From Saprospiraceae bacterium (GTDB lineage Bacteria; Bacteroidota; Bacteroidia; Chitinophagales; Saprospiraceae), in contig JALHPW010000080.1 of the NCBI GenBank assembly GCA_022842255.1, positions 1 to 12,333 on the forward strand: DNA of 12,333 nt. Reading direction: 5' to 3'. The first letter of the stretch is position 1; the number at the start of each line of letters is the position of its first letter. Below the pieces are notes generated by a model. It had not been told where the DNA came from and ran no database searches. It saw nothing but the letters and a program-made list of their open reading frames with translations. A program made the translations under genes and the position numbers. Positions 1 to 5,079 of the stretch are shown here, piece by piece.

Positions 1-3
1 TCA

Positions 4-1059
4 TCACTTCCCAACCAACACCGCCTCCAAATCTTTCAACAACTGCTTCCCTTCTTTTGAAAAACTGAGCGAGACTTTTTGCCCGTTCCTTTCTTGCATG
101 ATAAAGGCAAAATTATCGGCCAGCACTTCATCCGGGTGGATGATATAGCCTGTATTGTCTTTGATTTGGCGGTTAAAGTCGGGCTGCTCCTGAATATTAA
201 GGGTGCTGCTAAAACCATCGTCCTTGACGATGACCGCCCATTGGCCGTTGGCCTGTTTTTGGATCTGGAACAGGTTGAACTCCAGATAGGCAAAAAACGT
301 ATTGCGCTCATCCGTCCAGCCCAAGTGGTTGGAATAGATGATTGGAATAGCATAAATAGTGGACCCGTCTGCCTGTGCCAGCGCTATTTTTTGGGCAAAA
401 TCCACCCCGTCCGGGTTATAAAGCGCCCGGTCTGCAAGTCCCTTGGGCAGCGCCAGGTTAGCGTAGCCAATGCTTTCAAAACCAATCAGCTTATATGCCA
501 GGGCACTTTTTACAGGGTTGAGCCGCGACCACACATGAAAAAGCTCGTGGTACATCGTGGTGGTGAAGGGGTTCGTCTTGCGCCGGCCAAGCTCGTCGGC
601 CGGAATGATGATACAATTTTCGCGGGTGTACCAAACGCCATCGCCGTAGTGCTTGCCTTTGGTTTTGATAAGCTTAATCGTATCAGGAAAAATATCGGGC
701 GATACTCCGTTGACCGTGCGGAACACCTTTTCCATCACACCTTCTATAAACTTGGACTCTTCATAACTGAAACCCTCCACATCGGTTTTCAAGAATTGGC
801 GGTACTTGGGCAACAGTTGTTCACGCGTCTGCCCTTCCGTCAATGCTTGATGCATCTGTATCGACATTTCGGATGCATTTACTTTTTCAAAGTAACCATC
901 GCGTTTGTCATACGTAATGGCCTCTCCGGCAGCCACACTATCGAGTAATAGGCATATTTTCCCGTTGGGGAACCGCAGTTCCTTGATGGGGGATTGAGCC
1001 GTGCAAGAGCATGAAAAGAGGGCGATAAAACCAAGGGCAAGAAGGGTATTGCGCATCAT
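4..1059 (-). CDS. Exported HExxH zinc metallopeptidase-like protein
   Basis: A 351-residue protein with an N-terminal export signal (residues 1-22). The signal contains LFSC and SCSC, so it could be a lipoprotein (Cys17 or Cys19), or it could be cut by signal peptidase I after TAQ. The core shows HELFH at 171-175, a classic HExxH zinc site. A later HPDEVLADNF segment (308-317) supplies E311-x-x-x-D315, which resembles the third ligand and helper Asp of gluzincin peptidases. That assignment is inference from motif order; I do not recognise a named family. The start is one of two adjacent ATGs at 1054-1059. Two TGA stops stand in tandem at 1-6. The gene begins 31 bp after the histidine kinase stop on the same strand, so co-transcription is likely. 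It probably acts in the periplasm or at the outer membrane; the substrate is unknown. Confidence 0.75.
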   Translation of the reverse strand: MMRNTLLALGFIALFSCSCTAQSPIKELRFPNGKICLLLDSVAAGEAITYDKRDGYFEKVNASEMSIQMHQALTEGQTREQLLPKYRQFLKTDVEGFSYEESKFIEGVMEKVFRTVNGVSPDIFPDTIKLIKTKGKHYGDGVWYTRENCIIIPADELGRRKTNPFTTTMYHELFHVWSRLNPVKSALAYKLIGFESIGYANLALPKGLADRALYNPDGVDFAQKIALAQADGSTIYAIPIIYSNHLGWTDERNTFFAYLEFNLFQIQKQANGQWAVIVKDDGFSSTLNIQEQPDFNRQIKDNTGYIIHPDEVLADNFAFIMQERNGQKVSLSFSKEGKQLLKDLEAVLVGK

Positions 1060-1090
1060 GTTTTTGTGTTTTTGAACAATTTAAGGGCTT

Positions 1091-2473
1091 TTACCCTGCA
1101 AGATATGCCACCTCAGGGAAAATCATTTTGAAAACCGTACCACCTTGTGCGGGACTTTCGACCGAAAGCTCGATTTGATGGAGTGTCAGGATGCTTTGCA
1201 CCAGTGAAAGTCCAACCCCGGTTCCCTTAACGTTCAAGTGTCGTGGACTGCGAAAAAACGGTTCAAAAATCAACCGCTGCTCCTCTTGGGGAATCCCAGG
1301 ACCATTGTCGCAAACCGACACAACATGCCCCTTGTTATCGCGAAAATCAGCCCGTACCAGCACTTGATGGTCTGGGGAATATTTACAGGCGTTGTTCATC
1401 AGGTTGAGGATGGCCGTGAGCAACAGGGCCTCGTTTCCCTGCACAACAAGTGCCGCATCGTCGGTGGGCATTGCCCCAAATTCGAGGCTGGCACGATACT
1501 CTGGATGCCGTTTTTGGAGCTGCTGTTTGGCCTGATAAAGCAATTCATCGAGTCGAACGGCCGAGAATGGAATTGCTTTGGGGTCGTTGTAAATCCGGGC
1601 AAGTTGTAATAGTTCTTCCTCCATTTCGCTGAGTGAAGCAATATCGTCTAGCACACTTTTCAGGGCTTTTTTATAGGCTTCAGGCTCGCGGTCGCGCTGT
1701 AACGCCACATCCAGTTGGGCGCGGATGGCCGTGAGCGGATTGCGGAGTTCGTGCGAGACGTTCGACAGGAACATTCGCTGCATCTTGAAGGCTTGCTCTA
1801 CCCGGTCCAACAGTCGGTTGAAGGTCTCGGCAAGCCGGGCAATCTCGTCTTGGTTAGGGCCCGTATCCACCCGGCGGCTGAGGTCGGCAGGTTGCAAATT
1901 TTCAACTTCATCCACGATGCGCAATACCGGAGCCAGTGCCCGGCCTGCATAATACCAGCCGGCCATAGCAACCAACAATAAGCCTACAAAAAAGCTGATT
2001 ATCAGGATATTGCGCAGCCGTTCCAACTGGGTTGGGTCGCAGTACCCTTCCACCACCACCACGTAGGAAGTGCCTTCGCGGCCGCTGACTTTTCGGCCCA
2101 GGGCCAAGAGGTTGTAGTGTTTAAAGTGAACCTCCCCTTGCTGATAAATGTCTTGCAAATCTTTCACGGTCACAGGCGGCGCATCTGGCCTGATCGCGAA
2201 AACCCGTTCGTAGCTGTTGTTGAAAATGCTGATGTTGTCTTGGTAAGGCAATACCCCCTCTTCTGGTGCAAGCCAATTGGCCGACAAGGGGGTCAGTTCG
2301 ATAGCCCCTTGCAAGGCCGTTTGGCTGGTCATTTCGGCCTTTGACTCCAATGCCTGAAAAAAGGCATCCTCTGTATTTTTTTCAAACAGCAAATAAACCG
2401 CGCAAAGCACCCCAGCGAGAATACCAGCGGCAATGAGCACAAAAAGTAAGGTAAGTCTGGTGCGGATCTGCAT
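1091..2473 (-). CDS. Membrane sensor histidine kinase (HAMP-HisKA-HATPase)
   Basis: A 460-residue two-component sensor kinase. Two membrane helices (about 7-29 and 155-175) bracket a roughly 125-residue periplasmic sensor region with no recognised fold. A HAMP linker follows (about 176-228). The HisKA domain contains the phosphoacceptor H241 in SHELRNPLTAIR. The ATPase domain has the N box (LNLMNNACKYS, N357-N361), G1 box (DNGPGIP, 389-395), F box (FEPFF, 403-407) and G2 box (GTGVGLSL, 417-424), so all catalytic parts are intact. It should autophosphorylate on His and pass phosphate to a response regulator Asp. No response regulator is encoded in the window: the upstream gene is a sirtuin and the downstream gene a metallopeptidase-like protein. 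The partner is therefore elsewhere or beyond the left edge. The ATG at 2473 is well placed at the first hydrophobic helix. Confidence 0.95.
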   Translation of the reverse strand: MQIRTRLTLLFVLIAAGILAGVLCAVYLLFEKNTEDAFFQALESKAEMTSQTALQGAIELTPLSANWLAPEEGVLPYQDNISIFNNSYERVFAIRPDAPPVTVKDLQDIYQQGEVHFKHYNLLALGRKVSGREGTSYVVVVEGYCDPTQLERLRNILIISFFVGLLLVAMAGWYYAGRALAPVLRIVDEVENLQPADLSRRVDTGPNQDEIARLAETFNRLLDRVEQAFKMQRMFLSNVSHELRNPLTAIRAQLDVALQRDREPEAYKKALKSVLDDIASLSEMEEELLQLARIYNDPKAIPFSAVRLDELLYQAKQQLQKRHPEYRASLEFGAMPTDDAALVVQGNEALLLTAILNLMNNACKYSPDHQVLVRADFRDNKGHVVSVCDNGPGIPQEEQRLIFEPFFRSPRHLNVKGTGVGLSLVQSILTLHQIELSVESPAQGGTVFKMIFPEVAYLAG

Positions 2474-2499
2474 GGATGGGGGATTCGGTTAGATGTGGA

Positions 2500-2606
2500 T
2501 TGTTGAATTGGGGATTTGAGGTGCCAAGGCTTGTGAGCCCTTGTATCGGGAAGGGATAAAATACCAGGATTGGGCTCCACAAATAACCAAATCCCCAATT
2601 CAACAA
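2500..2606. repeat. 19-bp inverted repeat with nested stem in spacer
   Basis: Positions 2500-2518 and 2588-2606 are perfect 19-bp inverted copies (TTGTTGAATTGGGGATTTG and its complement), separated by 69 bp. Inside lies a second stem, 2531-2540 against 2571-2582 without neighbouring loop bases, giving ten pairs with one bulged C at 2578. The whole element fills most of the gap between the sirtuin stop and the kinase start. No T-run follows on the minus strand, so it is not a standard intrinsic terminator. No target-site duplication is obvious. It may be a regulatory mRNA structure or a small dispersed palindromic repeat. Confidence 0.8.
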
Positions 2607-2610
2607 ATCA

Positions 2611-3300
2611 TCAATTCAACAACTCAGCAATGCGCCGGACACCCGTAGAGGCCGGCTCCTCAATAACCGTCAGATTGGGCATGGATTCCAGCTCAAAATT
2701 CAATTGTGGGCGCGGGTCGATGTAATATACCGGGATGTTGCGCGGCGCATAACGCATTAATCCGGCAGCCGGGTACACCTGCAACGAAGTGCCAATGATA
2801 AGAAAAACGTCGGCCAGTTCGGCCAATTCGGCAGCGGCTTCCAACATCGGTACCGCTTCGCCAAACCACACAATATGGGGCCGCAATTGATGGCCTCGTT
2901 CGCACAAATCGCCCAAGTGAAGGTCTTTGTCCCAAGGATACACCAGGTTTTCATACCGGGTAGAGCGCACTTTTCGAAGTTCGCCATGCAGGTGAAGCAC
3001 CTGGGTACTTCCGGCGCGCTCGTGCAAGTCATCGACGTTTTGGGTCACGATTTTCACGTCGTAATCCCGCTCCATGTCGGCCAAGGCCCGGTGCCCGTCA
3101 TTGGGTTGCACTTGCAGCAATTGGGTGCGGCGTTGGTTGTAAAAATCCAGTACCAGGGCTGGATTGGCTGCCCAACCGGAGGGAGTAGCCACATCTTCAA
3201 TGCGGTGGTTTTCCCACAAACCATCGCTGTCACGAAAGGTTTTGATGCCACTTTCGGCACTGATGCCGGCACCGGTAAGCACCACGATTTTTTTCTTCAT
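2611..3300 (-). CDS. cobB: SIR2-family NAD-dependent protein deacylase (CobB-like)
   Basis: A 229-residue sirtuin that removes acyl groups from protein lysines, consuming NAD+ and yielding nicotinamide and O-acyl-ADP-ribose. Visible motifs in order: GAGISAESGI (10-19) and FRDSDGLW (22-29) for NAD binding; FYNQRR (53-58), with Y54 and R57 matching the Y-x-x-R signature of class III sirtuins that remove succinyl or malonyl groups; TQNVDDLHERAGS (86-98); catalytic H105 in LHLHGEL; HIVWFGEAVP (142-151); GTSLQVYPAAG (170-180); and YYIDPRP (192-198). Four zinc-binding Cys are usual, but only C133 remains between the catalytic His and the WFGE motif. I recall Bacteroidota CobB proteins sharing this loss. 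The ATG at 3300 gives MKKKIVVLTGAG, directly at the first beta strand. It is a cytoplasmic enzyme. Preferred acyl group is inferred, not shown. Confidence 0.93.
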   Translation of the reverse strand: MKKKIVVLTGAGISAESGIKTFRDSDGLWENHRIEDVATPSGWAANPALVLDFYNQRRTQLLQVQPNDGHRALADMERDYDVKIVTQNVDDLHERAGSTQVLHLHGELRKVRSTRYENLVYPWDKDLHLGDLCERGHQLRPHIVWFGEAVPMLEAAAELAELADVFLIIGTSLQVYPAAGLMRYAPRNIPVYYIDPRPQLNFELESMPNLTVIEEPASTGVRRIAELLN

Positions 3301-3304
3301 GTGC

Positions 3305-3312
3305 CAAAGGTA
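3305..3312 (-). promoter_or_regulatory. Candidate -7 box for the sirtuin gene
   Basis: On the minus strand this reads TACCTTTG, an exact match to the Bacteroidota -7 consensus TAnnTTTG, ending four bases before the sirtuin ATG. If used, transcription would start at or very near the start codon, giving a leaderless or nearly leaderless mRNA. No TTG-type -33 element is found at the expected 19-21 bp spacing, so the match could be chance. Confidence 0.3.
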
Positions 3313-3345
3313 AAGATTGCTCCGTAGTTGATGGATTGGCTGTGC

Positions 3346-3353
3346 TATTTTTG
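3346..3353 (+). promoter_or_regulatory. Candidate -7 box for the TIM-barrel gene
   Basis: TATTTTTG matches the Bacteroidota -7 consensus TAnnTTTG. The predicted start, near 3358, lies after the upstream ATG at 3336 but about 70 bp before the ATG at 3429. If real, it supports 3429 as the translation start. Possible TTG elements lie at 3317 and 3328, but their spacing (26 and 15 bp) is outside the usual 19-21 bp, so support is weak. Confidence 0.3.
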
Positions 3354-3428
3354 AGGCAACCCAGGATTTTTAAAATTTGGCTCGTTCTGGTTTTGTTTTC
3401 ATTCTTTTGCCAAAATTATTTTTCAAAC

Positions 3429-4316
3429 ATGGACAAAACACCTCGCCGCGAATTCCTCAAAACCTCTGCACTTGCACTCGCCGGAACGGCATTTTTGCCA
3501 ACTACGATTCAGGATTTAGCCAAACCCGTCAGGCACCTGGGCGTTCAGCTTTACAGCGTTCGGGGCGATATGGCAAAAGATCCCATCGCCACGCTCGAAA
3601 CCATTGCAGGAATGGGCTACCGCGAAGTAGAAGCCTATGGTTATGCAGATGGGAAAATGTTTGGGATGCCGATTGCCGAATACATGAAGGTGCTGAAAAA
3701 CAACGGATTGGCCATGCCTTCTAGCCATTGCAATTTTTCCCTGAGCGATTATGACGAGGGCAGCAAAAGCCTCTCCGACCGCGCCAAACGCGCCATCGAC
3801 GATGCGGTGAAAATGGGGCAGAAATACATCATTTTCCCATGGGTCACGGAGCCAGAACGCAAGGAGGTTGTCAAACTGGTAAACCTGGCCGCTGCCGGAG
3901 CGGCGTACGCCAAATCCGCAGGTATCCGATTTGGCTACCACAACCACGATTTTGAGTTTATCCAGCGCGGACCCGATGGCCGTTTGTTGATGGAGTGGTT
4001 GTTGCATGAAATCGACCCCAAAATCATGGCCTTTGAAATGGACATTTACTGGGTCTGTTATGCCCGCCACAATCCCTTGGATTGGTTCAGGATTTATCCT
4101 GGTCGCTGGGAACTTTGCCACGCCAAAGACTTGGCCAAAACCGAAAAACGTGAAACGGTGGAATTTGGCGATGGCGCCATCGACTTTCCAAACATCTTCC
4201 GCCAAAGCCAATTGGCTGGTTTACAGCACTATATCATAGAATTGGAGCACTACCTCACTACCCCATTGGAGGGCGTGAAACGGGCGCGGCAGAATTTTGT
4301 GAAGATGCCTTGGTGA
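3429..4316 (+). CDS. Tat-exported sugar phosphate isomerase/epimerase-like TIM barrel
   Basis: A 295-residue protein of the xylose isomerase-like TIM-barrel family (AP endonuclease 2 superfamily). I chose ATG 3429 because it puts a twin-arginine signal at the very N-terminus: PRREFLK (5-11), a hydrophobic stretch (13-23), then the mature barrel. The same frame is open back to ATG 3336, but that would add 31 hydrophobic residues before the Tat motif. Barrel motifs: GVQLYSVRG (38-46), YHNHDFEF (170-177), FEMDIYW (202-208), LCHAKDL (229-235), FGDGAIDF (246-253) and YIIELEHY (268-275). D205, H231 and E271 are plausible metal ligands by family analogy. Such Tat-exported members are common in Bacteroidota and handle sugars or keto-sugars outside the cytoplasm; the substrate cannot be named. 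It stands alone on its strand, divergent from the sirtuin gene. Confidence 0.88.
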   Translation: MDKTPRREFLKTSALALAGTAFLPTTIQDLAKPVRHLGVQLYSVRGDMAKDPIATLETIAGMGYREVEAYGYADGKMFGMPIAEYMKVLKNNGLAMPSSHCNFSLSDYDEGSKSLSDRAKRAIDDAVKMGQKYIIFPWVTEPERKEVVKLVNLAAAGAAYAKSAGIRFGYHNHDFEFIQRGPDGRLLMEWLLHEIDPKIMAFEMDIYWVCYARHNPLDWFRIYPGRWELCHAKDLAKTEKRETVEFGDGAIDFPNIFRQSQLAGLQHYIIELEHYLTTPLEGVKRARQNFVKMPW

Positions 4317-4330
4317 GGGGTTTCTTGTTG

Positions 4331-4394
4331 ATATTGGGATATTGGGATATTGGGATATTGGGATATTGGGATATTGGGATATTGGGATATTGGG
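4331..4394 (+). repeat. Tandem octamer array (ATATTGGG)8
   Basis: Eight uninterrupted perfect copies of the 8-bp unit ATATTGGG, starting 15 bp after the TIM-barrel stop and lying between two convergent genes. The G-rich strand is the plus strand, so it would be in the 3' untranslated region of the TIM-barrel mRNA. Eight GGG runs are spaced by five bases, which fits the G3-N1-7 rule for G-quadruplexes. Because 8 is not a multiple of 3, the array reads open in several frames and creates spurious ORFs on both strands; it is not coding. Confidence 0.95.
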
Positions 4395-4431
4395 ATAAAA
4401 CACTGATTATCAATAAAATATCCCAATATCC
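4377..4431. repeat. Inverted partner of the octamer array, possible bidirectional terminator
   Basis: Positions 4417-4431 (AATATCCCAATATCC) are the exact reverse complement of 15 bases of the octamer array, for example 4377-4391, leaving a 25-nt loop. The arm can pair with any of several registers of the array, so the hairpin can slide. It lies between convergent gene ends (4316 and 4447), where a bidirectional terminator would be expected. No clean T-run follows on either strand, so the terminator role is inference. Confidence 0.6.
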
Positions 4432-4446
4432 TAATCCCCTTATACC

Positions 4447-4950
4447 CTACACCATTCTAATCCATTTCAACAATTGCACGATAGTAGCATAGACTGCAAT
4501 ACAAAAGAAGAGCCCCTCCTTTGGCCATTTTAAAGAACGAAATAATTGCTCCAGAGCAGGATTTTTGACGCCCAGGGAAATTTGCCAAACACACCAGTTT
4601 TCCGTCATGTCAATCACCAGTAATGGGATAGTGGCCCAAGCCAGGATGATGCCCAGGGTATAGAAAAACGAGCCCGATTTGAACCGACCTGCCGCCCATA
4701 CGCAGCACAAGGCGAAGAAAAAGGTGTAAATGGCCATGAACAGATAATCATAGCCCGCCCAAAAACCTAAAGCCCCAAGCTTGTCCGAAGGGGTAGCAAG
4801 GATGGAATCGGGCGTTTGCTTGCCTGGCATAGTCGTCCATTTGATGTAGGCATACAATCCAAGTACAACAATAAATACAATACGAGACCAGCGGATTAAC
4901 CAATGGAAAGTCTCTGGGGAGTGTTTCTGAAGTGGATGTTGGAGCAGCAT
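4447..4950 (-). CDS. Small four-helix membrane protein, unknown function
   Basis: A 167-residue integral membrane protein of no family I recognise. Hydrophobic segments lie at about 21-38, 66-88, 94-114 and 145-163, with a Pro/Thr-rich loop at 39-56 and a polar loop around 115-142. Notable local motifs are DMTENWC (114-120) and a twin Cys at 82-83. The frame stays open back to 5067, but I start at ATG 4950. The extra upstream residues would be translated across the terminator hairpin of the preceding gene and a low-complexity leader reading ISPIHQIHNS. Only about 42 bp separate this start from that terminator, so its own promoter must be very compact, or it depends on read-through. It converges on the TIM-barrel gene. 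Nothing nearby suggests a pathway. Confidence 0.7.
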   Translation of the reverse strand: MLLQHPLQKHSPETFHWLIRWSRIVFIVVLGLYAYIKWTTMPGKQTPDSILATPSDKLGALGFWAGYDYLFMAIYTFFFALCCVWAAGRFKSGSFFYTLGIILAWATIPLLVIDMTENWCVWQISLGVKNPALEQLFRSLKWPKEGLFFCIAVYATIVQLLKWIRMV

Positions 4951-4985
4951 GGTTGTGGAATTGTGGATTTGGTGAATTGGTGATA

Positions 4986-5030
4986 TAAAAATAAAGCCGC
5001 TTCTTTCCCTAATGGGACAGAAGCGGCTTT
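4986..5030 (-). terminator. Intrinsic terminator of the giant surface-protein gene
   Basis: A 12-bp perfect stem (5019-5030 with 4993-5004, AGAAGCGGCTTT and its complement) is capped by an inner 4-bp stem, TCCC 5006-5009 with GGGA 5014-5017, around a TAAT loop. On the minus strand the right arm runs straight into TTTATTTTTATA, a good U-tract. It lies about 50 bp after the stop codon at 5080. This is the strongest terminator in the window. Confidence 0.9.
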
Positions 5031-5038
5031 GAAATTTG

Positions 5039-5069
5039 AAGTGAGCGGATGAAACACACCCGCTCACTT
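5039..5069 (+). terminator. Second hairpin, terminator-like on the plus strand
   Basis: AAGTGAGCGG (5039-5048) and CCGCTCACTT (5060-5069) form a 10-bp perfect stem with an 11-nt loop, 10 bp after the stop of the giant gene. On the minus strand no T-run follows, but on the plus strand the stem leads into TTTTTATTT (from 5068). It therefore looks like a terminator facing the giant gene's antisense strand, or alternatively a 3'-end stabilising hairpin of the giant mRNA. Confidence 0.6.
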
Positions 5070-5079
5070 TTTATTTAGC

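Noticed and set aside
79..948. 289-residue plus-strand frame opposite the metallopeptidase-like gene
   Set aside because: The minus-strand frame has a signal peptide and HExxH motif; the plus-strand translation shows no family features.
2329..2606. Minus-strand frames of 74-89 residues over the kinase start and spacer
   Set aside because: They run through the inverted-repeat spacer and the kinase N-terminus in the wrong frame; no domain features.
2500..2606. Insertion sequence remnant or MITE
   Set aside because: No flanking target-site duplication and no transposase trace; kept only as a structured inverted repeat.
4221..4492. Open frames on both strands across the octamer array (GYWDIGIL and SQYPNIPI repeats)
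   Set aside because: They arise because an 8-bp repeat lacking stops is open in many frames; they are low-complexity and overlap real gene ends.
4951..5067. N-terminal extension of the membrane protein to ATG 5067
   Set aside because: It would be translated through the giant gene's terminator hairpin and the low-complexity leader, giving non-hydrophobic nonsense before the first membrane helix.
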